Shown here: positions 1 to 8,803 of the stretch, piece after piece
How the letters are laid out: each line of letters begins with the position of its first letter
Position numbering within the stretch: position 1 is the stretch's first letter
DNA from: Tamlana flava
Lineage (GTDB): Bacteria; Bacteroidota; Bacteroidia; Flavobacteriales; Flavobacteriaceae
Reading direction: 5' to 3'
DNA length: 64,000 bases
NCBI RefSeq assembly: GCF_041287255.1
Contig: NZ_JBGGTX010000001.1
Span: 186,001-250,000 of the forward strand
The notes under the pieces: generated by a model
Told to the model about the DNA's origin: nothing
What the model saw: only the letters and a program-made list of their open reading frames with translations
Databases searched by the model: none
Program-made: the position numbers and the translations under genes

Positions 1-2697
1 ATGGACCAAGCTTTGGTTGGGCAACTATCTGGTGTAAGGGTTAAACAAACAAGTGGTGTTCCTGGGGCAGGATTTACGATTCAAGTTAGGGGTACAGGTT
101 CTATAAACGCGAGTAACGAGCCTCTATACGTCATTGATGGTTTTCCATTGGATACTGATGGACAGCCTTCAAACATAAACCCCAACGATATTGAATCCAT
201 CCAGGTTTTAAAGGATGCCTCATCCACTGCAATTTATGGTTCTCGAGGATCTAACGGTGTTGTTTTAATTACAACTAAAAGAGGAAAATCTGGAAAGCCA
301 AAAATCACTTTCAATACTTATGCCGGTTGGAACGAAACTGTAAAGAAATTAGATGTCCTTTCTGCTGATGAATGGGTTGAGCGCGCCATTGAGCATCAAA
401 ATTATGCCTATGTTAGAAACTTTGGAAGTCAAGGTGCTACCTCTAGCCATACAAACGACCAAAGACGTGCTATTTTAGGATTGGCTCCTGGTGAAATTAA
501 TACTGGTTATATGTATGACGAAAGATGGTTGCAACCAGGGCATCCCGGACTTGATTATGTTGATTGGCAAGACCTATACTTTAGAAAAGGGTTTGTACAA
601 AGTTATCAGTTATCTGCAACAGGAGGTAACGATATAACCCGTTATTATGTTTCAGGTGACTATTCTGACCAAGAAGGAATAGCAATTGGCGTAAACAACG
701 AAAGATTTAATTTAAGAGCAAACATAGAGGTTTCACCAAATGACAAACTTAAATTTGGGCTTAATTTAGCTCCTTCATTTGGCACCATTGATGATCCAGG
801 TGTTGAAGGAAAAGATGCCATTACACACATTATTGTAGGTATGACTCCTGTGGTAGAATCCTCAGTTGGTGCGCTTTACACAAATACAGGTGAGTTTTCA
901 AGATATGCTTGGGCGGGAAGTAGAGTAAGTCCGTTGGCAGAAGCAACGTTTAACCAAAGACAAATCAAACGTTTTAGAAACTTGGCTACTGTTTTTGTTG
1001 AGTATGAATTTTTGGAAGGCCTAAAGTACCGCGGAACCATTAACTCTGACCTTCAAATGAATACAACCACAAGGTTCACTCCTGCTTGGATTACAAGAAA
1101 CAGAACGGCTTCAGGTTCTAAATCTGGTGACACAAGAACTTCTTTTGTTACAGAGCACACTCTAAATTACATGAAATCCCTTGATAACCATAACTTCAAT
1201 TTATTAGCTGGTTACTCATACAATGAATTCAATTTTGATGACTATTCTATCAGTGGAACTGGTTTCCCTTCTGATGATGTAGGAACATTAAATGTTGCTT
1301 CAACAACTAGTGGTAGCACTACAAAAAGTAAAAACACTTTACTATCCTATTTTGGTAGATTGCAATATAACTTCAAGGAAAAATACTTCTTTCAAGCAAC
1401 ATTAAGACGTGACGGATCATCGAGATTTGGCGATAACACCAAATTTGGTACCTTTCCTTCACTTTCTGCTGGATGGAGGATTACTGAAGAAGATTTCATG
1501 AAGGACAACGATTTATTTAATGAACTTAAATTAAGAGCTAGCTGGGGTCTTTCTGGTAACAATAACATTGGAAATTATGAGCACATCGCCAACTTAAGCA
1601 ACACGAATTATAGCTTTGGTGGCACTTTTGCAAGTGGGCAATCTCCATCTAATTTTGCAAACCCAGATTTAAGTTGGGAGAAATCAGAATCAACCAATAT
1701 TGGTTTAGATATCGGTATGTTCAAAAGCAAAATTTTTGCTTCTATAGAATATTATACCAAAAGAAACTCCGATTTACTCCTTAGCATTCCGGTACCAACA
1801 TCAAGTGGTTTTTCAACCGCCCTTACAAATATAGGAGAGGTTTTAAACCAAGGATGGGAACTTGAATTGACTTCAAGAAACATTACAAATAGTGACTTTA
1901 CTTGGACAACCAATTTAAATCTTAGCCACAACACAAATGAGGTTAAAAAGCTTGGACCTAACAACACACCTATTTTAGGAGGTGCATGGGATATCACACA
2001 TAATATCTTAGAAGTTGGTAGACCTATGTACACACTTTATCTTGTACAACAAGATGGTTTATTATCAACAGAAGACATTAACAACGGAGTTCCGATGTAT
2101 GGAAACCAAGAAGCTGGTGACCCAAAATATGTAGATCATAATGGTGATGGAGTTATTACAGCGGCTGATAGAACCTACTCTGGCCATCCAGACCCAAGCT
2201 ATATTTGGGGGATTACTAATACGGTTACATACAAAGATTTTGATTTATCCGTACAATTACAAGGCCAATGGGGAGGAAAAATTTATTCTACATTCGGTAG
2301 AGCCATGTACAGAACAGGAATGGGTGTTCCAGATAACACTTTAGGATTGACCAGAGACAGATATGTATGGCAAGAAGGTGCCGTGGTTACAGAGGCTGAT
2401 TTAGCTGGCCATACAAGAAAATCGCCTTCTAGCTTCGGGCGAATTAAAAACACAGATTGGTTATACGATAACGACTATTGGAGAGTAAGAAATATAACTT
2501 TAGGTTATAACTTGGGTGCACAATTTCAATCTGATGTCATCTCAGGGGCTAGATTATATTTTACTCTTGAAAACTGGTTTGGAGGAGATAAATACGATGG
2601 TGGGTTTAATCCAGAGGCCGTTAATAATAGTGGAGACGATTATGGCGCATTCCCATTGTCTAAGTCTATTATCTTAGGTCTTAATCTTAACTTTTAA
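1..2697 (+). CDS. SusC-like TonB-dependent outer-membrane transporter (5' truncated by window)
   Basis: This is an outer-membrane, TonB-dependent importer of oligosaccharides that works with a SusD lipoprotein lid. The visible 898 residues begin inside the plug domain (VRVKQTSGVPGAG, then VRGTGS and YVIDGFPLD near residues 12-50). They run through the beta-barrel to a terminal aromatic residue (ILGLNLNF), the usual barrel-assembly signal. There is no signal peptide, carboxypeptidase-like domain or TonB box, so the ATG at base 1 is an internal Met and the gene starts upstream of the window. The SusD partner follows 17 bp later. The substrate cannot be read from sequence. Context (sulfatase, GH43-like enzyme, rhamnose mutarotase) suggests a rhamnose-containing and possibly sulfated glycan. 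Confidence 0.95.
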   Translation: MDQALVGQLSGVRVKQTSGVPGAGFTIQVRGTGSINASNEPLYVIDGFPLDTDGQPSNINPNDIESIQVLKDASSTAIYGSRGSNGVVLITTKRGKSGKPKITFNTYAGWNETVKKLDVLSADEWVERAIEHQNYAYVRNFGSQGATSSHTNDQRRAILGLAPGEINTGYMYDERWLQPGHPGLDYVDWQDLYFRKGFVQSYQLSATGGNDITRYYVSGDYSDQEGIAIGVNNERFNLRANIEVSPNDKLKFGLNLAPSFGTIDDPGVEGKDAITHIIVGMTPVVESSVGALYTNTGEFSRYAWAGSRVSPLAEATFNQRQIKRFRNLATVFVEYEFLEGLKYRGTINSDLQMNTTTRFTPAWITRNRTASGSKSGDTRTSFVTEHTLNYMKSLDNHNFNLLAGYSYNEFNFDDYSISGTGFPSDDVGTLNVASTTSGSTTKSKNTLLSYFGRLQYNFKEKYFFQATLRRDGSSRFGDNTKFGTFPSLSAGWRITEEDFMKDNDLFNELKLRASWGLSGNNNIGNYEHIANLSNTNYSFGGTFASGQSPSNFANPDLSWEKSESTNIGLDIGMFKSKIFASIEYYTKRNSDLLLSIPVPTSSGFSTALTNIGEVLNQGWELELTSRNITNSDFTWTTNLNLSHNTNEVKKLGPNNTPILGGAWDITHNILEVGRPMYTLYLVQQDGLLSTEDINNGVPMYGNQEAGDPKYVDHNGDGVITAADRTYSGHPDPSYIWGITNTVTYKDFDLSVQLQGQWGGKIYSTFGRAMYRTGMGVPDNTLGLTRDRYVWQEGAVVTEADLAGHTRKSPSSFGRIKNTDWLYDNDYWRVRNITLGYNLGAQFQSDVISGARLYFTLENWFGGDKYDGGFNPEAVNNSGDDYGAFPLSKSIILGLNLNF

Positions 2698-2714
2698 AAT
2701 AAAAAATTCAGAAT

Positions 2715-4235
2715 ATGAAAAAAATAATATTATTAGGCCTTTTATCAGTAATGGTATTTAGTGGCTGTGAAAGTGAGCTAGACCAAGCTCCAATATCAAA
2801 TAGAAGTGCGGCAACGTTCTATAACAATGAGACTGATTTTGAACAAGCTATAGTTGGTGTTTACAATGCCTTGAGCTACCATTCTGGTTCACAATTTTAT
2901 CTATCCGAAGTACGATCAGACAATGTTTACATTGCGGGATTAGCAGGTGTTCGTGAGTGGATTCCAATTACCAATCTTTCAAGAACTTTGGGGAATTCAA
3001 TTACAAGGACAGCTTGGGATGCCCCATATGTTGGTATCTTAAGAGCTAATACTGTTCTTGATAAATTAAACGAAGCCGCTGTTCCTGACCAAACAACAAG
3101 AAACAGAATGGAAGGTGAAACCAAATTTTTAAGAGCATTCTTTTATTTTGACTTGGTTCGTTTTTTTGGTGGAGTACCTGTTATTGATCGTATAATTACA
3201 CCTGCGGAAGCCTTAGAGATTCCTCGCGGCACGCCACAAGATGTTTATGATTTAATTGTTTCTGATTTAAAAAGTGCAATTACCCTGCTGCCTAATACGC
3301 CATCAGAAGCAGGCAGACCATCTTCAGTTGTTGCTAAAGCGCTTCTTGGTAAAGTTTATTTGACCATGTCTGGGCCTACTTATGGCATCTCTGGACCTGG
3401 ATTAGGAGTAGATATGAAATCAGATGCATTAACACTATTTAATGATGTTATTTCAAGTGGTCAATTTGGCGACGTTCCCAGTTATGCTACCATTTTCAAT
3501 TCAACATCTGAGAATAACGCAGATATCGTATTTGCTATTCAAAACATTAATGATGGTACTGGTGGAGATAAAGGTATTGGAACCATATTACCTACTTTAA
3601 TGTATCATGAAAGTTGGGCTAGAGTACATTTGCCTTTTGCTGGTGGTAGCCCTAGCGACGGTATCGTAACCCCTTCAAACCAAGTTTTAAACTCGTTTGA
3701 AGCTAGTGATGTCAGGGATGATTACTCCATTTTAAGAAGTTGGGTTGATGATACAGGCGGGCTTAGTACAGATGCCATGATTGTGAAGTATTTAGATCTA
3801 GATTCAAATGATGAGCCTATAGCTTCTACCCTTCCCGTTGATCGCTTTAATTGGGGTGTTGATTTCCCAGTTATTCGCTACACCGATGTTCTACTTATGA
3901 AAGCAGAGATTCTGATTCAAACCGGAGGTAGCCAGACAGACATCGACAAGATTATAAATGATGTTAGAAATAGAGCGGGCTTAGGAACTGTTTCAAATGT
4001 AAATCTGGATGTGCTTCTTGAAGAGCGAAGAAAAGAATTCTATGGAGAAGGTTTAAGGTTCCATGATCTTGTAAGAACAGGAAAGGTGATTGATGTTATG
4101 AATGCTTGGATAGCGGTTGATGATGCTGCTGATGTCATGAACCAAATGGAAGCAAACTTTATAATTTATCCGATAAATCAAAGTCAATTAGAGGTAAGCC
4201 CTGGATTGTATGAACAAAACCCGGGATATAATTAA
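2715..4235 (+). CDS. SusD/RagB-like surface glycan-binding lipoprotein
   Basis: This is the cell-surface lid and glycan-binding partner of the upstream SusC. The 506-residue protein has a lipoprotein signal (lipobox FSGC, Cys18) and the N-terminal SusD pattern DFEQAIVGVYNAL. TPR-like helices carry the ETKFLRAFFYFDLVRFFGGVPV segment near residues 134-157. The C-terminal RagB part has LLEERRKEFYGEGLRFHDLVRTG near residues 434-456, the typical SusD ending, and the length is normal for the family. It sits 17 bp after susC and is followed by a strong terminator, so the SusCD pair ends a transcription unit here. The ligand is unknown. Confidence 0.95.
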   Translation: MKKIILLGLLSVMVFSGCESELDQAPISNRSAATFYNNETDFEQAIVGVYNALSYHSGSQFYLSEVRSDNVYIAGLAGVREWIPITNLSRTLGNSITRTAWDAPYVGILRANTVLDKLNEAAVPDQTTRNRMEGETKFLRAFFYFDLVRFFGGVPVIDRIITPAEALEIPRGTPQDVYDLIVSDLKSAITLLPNTPSEAGRPSSVVAKALLGKVYLTMSGPTYGISGPGLGVDMKSDALTLFNDVISSGQFGDVPSYATIFNSTSENNADIVFAIQNINDGTGGDKGIGTILPTLMYHESWARVHLPFAGGSPSDGIVTPSNQVLNSFEASDVRDDYSILRSWVDDTGGLSTDAMIVKYLDLDSNDEPIASTLPVDRFNWGVDFPVIRYTDVLLMKAEILIQTGGSQTDIDKIINDVRNRAGLGTVSNVNLDVLLEERRKEFYGEGLRFHDLVRTGKVIDVMNAWIAVDDAADVMNQMEANFIIYPINQSQLEVSPGLYEQNPGYN

Positions 4236-4268
4236 TAGCTTTTTATTTTAGTTTAATTTTTTGATTGT

Positions 4269-4303
4269 AAAAAGCGCTACTATAATTTGGTAGCGCTTTT
4301 TTT
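4269..4303 (+). terminator. Rho-independent terminator after SusCD
   Basis: A perfect stem AAAAAGCGCTAC / GTAGCGCTTTTT with a 9-nt loop ends in a T run on the plus strand, 34 bp after the SusD stop. It separates the SusCD unit from the sulfatase unit, which has its own promoter at 4315-4357. Confidence 0.9.
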
Positions 4304-4314
4304 ATAAAAATGCA

Positions 4315-4357
4315 GTACAGAACAGGATGGAACTTTATTAATTATCAAATAATTTTG
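4315..4357 (+). promoter_or_regulatory. Sulfatase-unit promoter with shared CAGGAT box
   Basis: GTACAG (4315-4320) is followed by CAGGATGG (4323-4330). From the end of CAGGAT there are exactly 21 bp to TAATTTTG at 4350-4357, a perfect match to the Bacteroidota -7 consensus TAnnTTTG. The ATG at 4381 lies 23 bp beyond. The same CAGGAT-N21-(-7 box) arrangement occurs at three other promoters in this window. The activator role is an inference. Confidence 0.65.
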
Positions 4358-4380
4358 AGAATATTGAATAACTACTTTAT

Positions 4381-5748
4381 ATGAGGTCTATCAAAATTAT
4401 TTTTGGGGTTTGTTTATTTTTTCTAGGAAGTTGCAATCAAAAAACAGAAAAAAAAGGAGTCGAAAAATCAAATCCCAACATTCTTGTAATCATTGCCGAT
4501 GATGCAGGTTGGAACGACGTGGGTTATAACGGTTCAGAAATAAAAACACCAAATATTGATTGGTTAGCAAACAATGGGGTGCAACTCAATCGATTTTACG
4601 TTAACCCAACGTGCTCTCCATCACGAGTTTCTCTTTTAACTGGAATACCGTCTAGCAGAATAGGTGTAGTTGCTCCTATAAGTGGCAAAAGCACAAAAAC
4701 ACTTCCCGATTCTATTACAACTTTACCACAAGCACTTAAAAAATACAATTATCAAAATGCTCTATTTGGGAAATGGCATTTAGGGTTGGACATATCTAAT
4801 GGGCCAAACGCCTTTGGTTTTGATTATTCATATGGGTTCCTTCATGGGCAAATAGACCAATACACACACCGATACAAAAACGGCGATGCTAGTTGGTACA
4901 GAAATGATAAAATGATTGAGGAGGAAGGCCACACCACGGACTTAGTTACCAAAGAAGCCATTGAGTGGTTAACGACGAAACGAGATACTTCAAAAAACTT
5001 CTATGTACAATTGGCGTATAGTGCACCACATTTCCCCCTTCAGGAAGAAGACAAATGGAAAGAACCCTATCTGGAAACCATTAAAGATGACTCGCGACGA
5101 GATTATGCTGCAGCCATGGCACATTTAGATTTTGCCATTGGAGAAATCATGGAAACCTTAAAACGAACTGGACTAAATGAAAACACCTTGGTTATTTTTA
5201 TGAGCGATAATGGCGCTATGGAAAATTGGTTCCCAACCTATCAGTACAATGGCGCTCATGGCCCGAATCCAGTTTTAGGAAATAATGACCCATTGCGAGA
5301 CTGGAAGTCATCAAACTATGAAGGAGCCATTAGAGTTCCTGCTATTTTGTATTGGGAAAATCATTTGAAAACAGGAGTAAATCCAAATTTTATCTCGGTC
5401 TCAGACATTATGCCAACCATACTTTCTTTGATTGAAAAAGATATTCCAAAAGGTGTTGAGGGCGTTAATATTTGGCCTTCTATTGAAAACTCCAATATTA
5501 CAACTTCCCATGATATTTATGTTCGAGGACATAAACAGGAGTGTTTAATCCATCAACCATATAAAATCATTAGAACACGACATAAAGACGGCTCACCAGC
5601 AGACTTTCAGCTTTTCAACATTGTAAATGACCCCAAAGAACAACATAATATTATCGATGTAGACACTTTAATTTCCAACAAAATGAAAGTTTTGCTTCAG
5701 AATCAATTTGCTAAAGACGACAAAACAGTTAACGTTGAGTTGAAATAA
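4381..5748 (+). CDS. S1-family sulfatase lipoprotein
   Basis: This is a type I sulfatase that would remove sulfate esters from a carbohydrate. The maturation motif C-S-P-S-R is at residues 78-82, with Cys78 converted to formylglycine by an external maturase that is not in this window. Metal ligands Asp40-Asp41 sit in NILVIIADDAGWNDVGYNG, with GKWHLG and FMSDNGA further on, all typical of arylsulfatase B-like members. A lipoprotein signal (LGSC, Cys18) places it in the periplasm or on the surface. Its 455 residues are normal for the family. The substrate sulfate position is unknown. Plant pectin is not normally sulfated, so this enzyme points to a marine or mixed substrate. It leads a three-gene unit with a GH43-like enzyme and rhamnose mutarotase. 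Confidence 0.93.
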   Translation: MRSIKIIFGVCLFFLGSCNQKTEKKGVEKSNPNILVIIADDAGWNDVGYNGSEIKTPNIDWLANNGVQLNRFYVNPTCSPSRVSLLTGIPSSRIGVVAPISGKSTKTLPDSITTLPQALKKYNYQNALFGKWHLGLDISNGPNAFGFDYSYGFLHGQIDQYTHRYKNGDASWYRNDKMIEEEGHTTDLVTKEAIEWLTTKRDTSKNFYVQLAYSAPHFPLQEEDKWKEPYLETIKDDSRRDYAAAMAHLDFAIGEIMETLKRTGLNENTLVIFMSDNGAMENWFPTYQYNGAHGPNPVLGNNDPLRDWKSSNYEGAIRVPAILYWENHLKTGVNPNFISVSDIMPTILSLIEKDIPKGVEGVNIWPSIENSNITTSHDIYVRGHKQECLIHQPYKIIRTRHKDGSPADFQLFNIVNDPKEQHNIIDVDTLISNKMKVLLQNQFAKDDKTVNVELK

Positions 5749-5760
5749 CCTAAAAACACA

Positions 5761-6774
5761 ATGAACTTAAAATTCATTTACATAATATTATTATTGTTTT
5801 GTCTATCCTGCAAATCACAAAACACACATAAAAATGTTTCAAATTTAGCAGACAAACCCTTGTTTCGAGACCCCGTTTTTGATGGCGCAGCAGACCCTTC
5901 AATCGTCTGGAACAAAAAAGAAAAAAAGTGGTTTATGTTCTATACAAACCGGCGTGCTAAAGATTCTACAGCAAGTGGTGTAGCATGGGTACATGGTACA
6001 AAAATTGGTATTGCGGAATCAAAAGACGGCGCCCATTGGGCGTATAAAGGTACTGCCAACATCAATTACGAATTAAATAATATAACCCATTGGGCGCCAG
6101 ACGTAATGGAACACAATGGAGTTTACCATATGTATTTAACCATTGTCCCCGGAATATTTGAAGATTGGTACCATCCGCGATATATCATTCATTTAACAAG
6201 TAACAATTTAATTGATTGGAAATTTGAGTCAAAACTAAATTTGGCCTCAGAGCGCTGCATTGACGCCGATGTATTTCGGCTGCCCAACGGTACTTGGCGC
6301 ATGTATTATAATAATGAAAACGATGGTAAATCTATTTATTATGCTGATAGTGAAAACTTGTACCACTGGGTAGATAGTAGCAGAAAAGTTATAAAGGACC
6401 GAGGTGAGGGCCCTGTAGTTTTTCAATGGAAAAACAAAAACTGGATGATAAACGACGCGTGGAGAGGGTTGGGCGTTTATTCTTCTGAAGATTTTATAAC
6501 ATGGGAACGACAACCAAAAAACATTCTACAAACACCGGGAACTGGAAAAGACGATAAGGTAAAGGGCGGACACCCAGATGTTGTTGTGCAAGATGGCAAA
6601 GCATATGTTTTCTATTTTACCCATCCGGGAAGAACACCCGAAAATGAAGACGTTGATAGTTATGAAACCAGAAGAAGTTCAATTCAAGTTGCCGAACTTG
6701 AATATGTCAACGGAGAAATTATTTGCAACAGAAACAAACCCGTTAACATCAATCTTAAACCAATAAAACAATGA
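5761..6774 (+). CDS. GH43-like five-bladed beta-propeller glycosidase (lipoprotein)
   Basis: This is a predicted exo-acting glycoside hydrolase of the GH43/GH117-like propeller type. Its 337 residues follow a lipoprotein signal (CLSC, Cys17). Recurrent blade motifs are visible: AADPSIVW (candidate catalytic-base Asp), THWAPDVMEHNG, CIDADVFRLPNG and RGEGPVVFQWKN, where the Glu of EGP is the candidate general acid, then GGHPDVVVQDGK. It follows the sulfatase by 12 bp and its TGA overlaps the ATG of the rhamnose mutarotase (ATGA), so the three genes are co-translated. The sugar specificity cannot be assigned. A rhamnose- or uronic-acid-linked product would fit the neighbour. Confidence 0.75.
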   Translation: MNLKFIYIILLLFCLSCKSQNTHKNVSNLADKPLFRDPVFDGAADPSIVWNKKEKKWFMFYTNRRAKDSTASGVAWVHGTKIGIAESKDGAHWAYKGTANINYELNNITHWAPDVMEHNGVYHMYLTIVPGIFEDWYHPRYIIHLTSNNLIDWKFESKLNLASERCIDADVFRLPNGTWRMYYNNENDGKSIYYADSENLYHWVDSSRKVIKDRGEGPVVFQWKNKNWMINDAWRGLGVYSSEDFITWERQPKNILQTPGTGKDDKVKGGHPDVVVQDGKAYVFYFTHPGRTPENEDVDSYETRRSSIQVAELEYVNGEIICNRNKPVNINLKPIKQ

Positions 6775-7097
6775 ACAACAATACCATTAGAAATGCTTTT
6801 AAAATGAAATTGAAGCCCGGTTTTGAAGCTGAATACAAAAAACGTCATGATAAAATTTGGCCAGAGCTGAATGCCTTACTTTCTGAAACGGGCATAAAAG
6901 ATTACAGCATTTTTTTAGACGAAGAAACCTTAACACTTTTTGCTGTTCAGAAAATCTCTGGAGGTTTTGACCATGACTTTCTACCCAACCATCCAATCGT
7001 AAAAAAATGGTGGGCTTATATGGCCGATATCATGGAAACCAACCCAGACAACTCCCCTATTTCCTTTTCACTAAAGGAAGTTTTTCATATGGATTAG
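6771..7097 (+). CDS. rhaM: L-rhamnose mutarotase (RhaM family)
   Basis: RhaM interconverts the alpha and beta anomers of L-rhamnose before cytoplasmic catabolism. The 108-residue product shows the family pattern FKMKLKPGFEAEYKKRHDKIWPEL, with the probable catalytic His26 in KKRHDKIWPEL, and the typical C-terminus LKEVFHMD. It has no signal peptide, so it is cytoplasmic. Its start overlaps the stop of the GH43-like gene by 4 nt. A second, more divergent relative lies at 50994-51335. This supports rhamnose as a product of the sulfatase/GH43-like step. Confidence 0.92.
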   Translation: MNNNTIRNAFKMKLKPGFEAEYKKRHDKIWPELNALLSETGIKDYSIFLDEETLTLFAVQKISGGFDHDFLPNHPIVKKWWAYMADIMETNPDNSPISFSLKEVFHMD

Positions 7098-7119
7098 AAA
7101 AATCCATTTATAAAACAAA

Positions 7120-7158
7120 AAAAAAGCAGGTTTCTTAAATTTAAGGAACCTGCTTTTG
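7120..7158. terminator. Bidirectional terminator between convergent rhaM and PL9
   Basis: A long near-perfect palindrome (17-bp arms at 7122-7138 and 7141-7157, one G.U position) is flanked by an A run on the left and a T run on the right. It can terminate the plus-strand sulfatase/rhaM unit and the minus-strand PL9 gene. Confidence 0.88.
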
Positions 7159-7178
7159 TTTTCAAAATAAAATAATTG

Positions 7179-8636
7179 CTACTTAACGGTAATTAACTTT
7201 GAATTCGATTGTCCCTCATTATCCATTAAAACCAACAGATAGTTTCCTGAACTCAATTCGTTTCTTTTTAAAACAAATGAATTATTTCCTGCAGCCAAAT
7301 CCTTTTTGTCAAAATCTAGAATTTTCACGCCCATTAAATTATAAACAGAAACACTTAACTGGGATGATTGCTTTAGATTGAAAACAACATTGGTTTCTGT
7401 TGAAAACGGGTTAGGATAATTGACAAAACTACCATTAACCAAAATATTATTAATGCCCAAAGTACCTGTTTCAAGGTAACCTAAATCTGGTGCAGCACCG
7501 TTAAACGGTAAGCCAACGTCAATTCCAGCGTCAATAAGGTCGCTACCAACAGTTAGCCTCATAAAATTAACATCTGGCAAACTACCATCTACTTTTCTAG
7601 GGGCAGTCATTAGTTCAGTAATATCCAAGCTTTCAAAATCTGCTGAATTGGTAACTAAGCCATTTTGCCAACCATTGTTAGTTATATCTGTTGCGGTTGC
7701 ATTATAACTATCGTTACTTCCTCCAGAAAGGGAAACAGAATTCTTAATAGTTAGTGAACTAGCAATATTGGTACTGCTGAAACTTATATTTCTACCATTG
7801 CTGTAAGCGGAACAGTTATAAATCTCAACATTTCCTCTATTACTATTGTGGTCAAACCCGTCAAAAACATTACCTGCAGCAATACAATTTTTATAAATGG
7901 CATTGTGCTTGAGTAACTTATCATCACTTCCACCTGTTTTAAATCCATTACCATCACCACCGCCAATAGTCCCATTTTTTAAGTAACCATTTCTAAAGGC
8001 CCAACAATTCTCATAAGTCGTAGTAATGTTATCAGCACCTCTTAGATATCCGTCCCAACCGTCATCAAGGTTTTGCCATGCCCGGCAACCTATAAATTTA
8101 TTGCCTGTCCCTGCATCCAATTTACAAGCAAAACCATCAGCGTTTTCTACTAAAGAGTCAGCATTATTATAAGAATCACAGTTTAACACGGTATTATTTG
8201 CCGCTCCATTGCCCATTTGCAGGCCTGAATCTTTACACTCACTAAAAGAACAAAATTCAATAAGGTTGTTACTGCCACTAATAAACAAGCCGTTATCACC
8301 TGCACCGAAGACATCAAGACCCTTAATATGCCAATAATTAGCAGATAAGGTAATAGCTCTGTTTGAGGAACTTTCAGCCATTGAGGAAAAATCGAAAAGT
8401 GGCCTAGAAATATTATCTGGGTGTGGAAGTAATGAAATTAAATTTCCGTTGACTCCATTTCTGTTAATAGAAAACTTAGAAGTGAAATTATAGGTGCCTT
8501 CCATCACATAAATAATATCACCTGGACTAGCACTTGAAAGCGCTGTAAAAAGCATCTGTGGCGTGCTTACAGTAGTTTGTGAAAAACCTAACAAACAATT
8601 AAACAAGATTAAAAATAATAGTAGAGTTCTTTTCAT
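7179..8636 (-). CDS. PL9-family pectate lyase with T9SS sorting domain
   Basis: This is a secreted or cell-surface polygalacturonate lyase with a right-handed beta-helix. It has 485 residues and a Sec signal ending near Ser19-Gln20. Family PL9 calcium ligands are visible as Asp167 (DGFACK) and Asp191, Asp192 and Asp195 in DDGWD. The spacing, 24 residues from Asp167 to Asp191, is that of the characterised Dickeya Pel9A. The candidate catalytic Lys233 lies in GNGFKTGG. Residues ~400-485 are a type IX secretion type A sorting domain (NYPNPFSTETN, then LVLMDNEGQSNSKLITVK). It is the last gene of the lyase cluster. A terminator at 8743-8780 and a -7 box at 8662-8669 suggest it also has its own promoter. 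Confidence 0.92.
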   Translation of the reverse strand: MKRTLLLFLILFNCLLGFSQTTVSTPQMLFTALSSASPGDIIYVMEGTYNFTSKFSINRNGVNGNLISLLPHPDNISRPLFDFSSMAESSSNRAITLSANYWHIKGLDVFGAGDNGLFISGSNNLIEFCSFSECKDSGLQMGNGAANNTVLNCDSYNNADSLVENADGFACKLDAGTGNKFIGCRAWQNLDDGWDGYLRGADNITTTYENCWAFRNGYLKNGTIGGGDGNGFKTGGSDDKLLKHNAIYKNCIAAGNVFDGFDHNSNRGNVEIYNCSAYSNGRNISFSSTNIASSLTIKNSVSLSGGSNDSYNATATDITNNGWQNGLVTNSADFESLDITELMTAPRKVDGSLPDVNFMRLTVGSDLIDAGIDVGLPFNGAAPDLGYLETGTLGINNILVNGSFVNYPNPFSTETNVVFNLKQSSQLSVSVYNLMGVKILDFDKKDLAAGNNSFVLKRNELSSGNYLLVLMDNEGQSNSKLITVK

Positions 8637-8661
8637 GGGAATTATTTTATTGATTGTAATA

Positions 8662-8669
8662 CAAAGATA
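8662..8669 (-). promoter_or_regulatory. Candidate -7 box for the distal PL9 gene
   Basis: On the minus strand this reads TATCTTTG, a perfect TAnnTTTG match 25 nt before the PL9 start codon. It lies downstream of the preceding gene's terminator. No CAGGAT box is present at the 21-bp position, so regulation would differ from the four CAGGAT promoters. Confidence 0.5.
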
Positions 8670-8709
8670 TGAACTTTATCAATCGAAAACTCTATTGGTT
8701 CATTTTTTG

Positions 8710-8719
8710 TAATCGATTG
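8710..8719. promoter_or_regulatory. TAATCGATTG near-palindrome, possible operator
   Basis: This differs by one base from the palindrome TAATCGATTA. It lies 40 bp upstream of the -7 box of the distal PL9 gene. The same core occurs twice as an exact inverted repeat upstream of the GntR-type regulator (35995-36033), and the two loci share the 10-mer ATCGATTACA. Confidence 0.35.
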
Positions 8720-8742
8720 CTTTAATCAAAATATTATTGAAC

Positions 8743-8780
8743 AAAAAAACGGGAAAACTTAATAGCTCACCCGTTTTTTT
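8743..8780 (-). terminator. Terminator after second PL9 gene
   Basis: An 11-bp perfect stem (AAAAAAACGGG / CCCGTTTTTTT) with a 16-nt loop lies 23 bp past the stop of the 8804-10441 gene. The T run follows on the minus strand. Confidence 0.85.
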
Positions 8781-8803
8781 AGAAATTTTATTCAAGTTGG
8801 TAT

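Noticed and set aside
1..3. ATG at the first base as the start of the SusC gene
   Set aside because: The protein begins inside the plug domain without signal peptide, so this is an internal Met and the gene is cut by the window edge.
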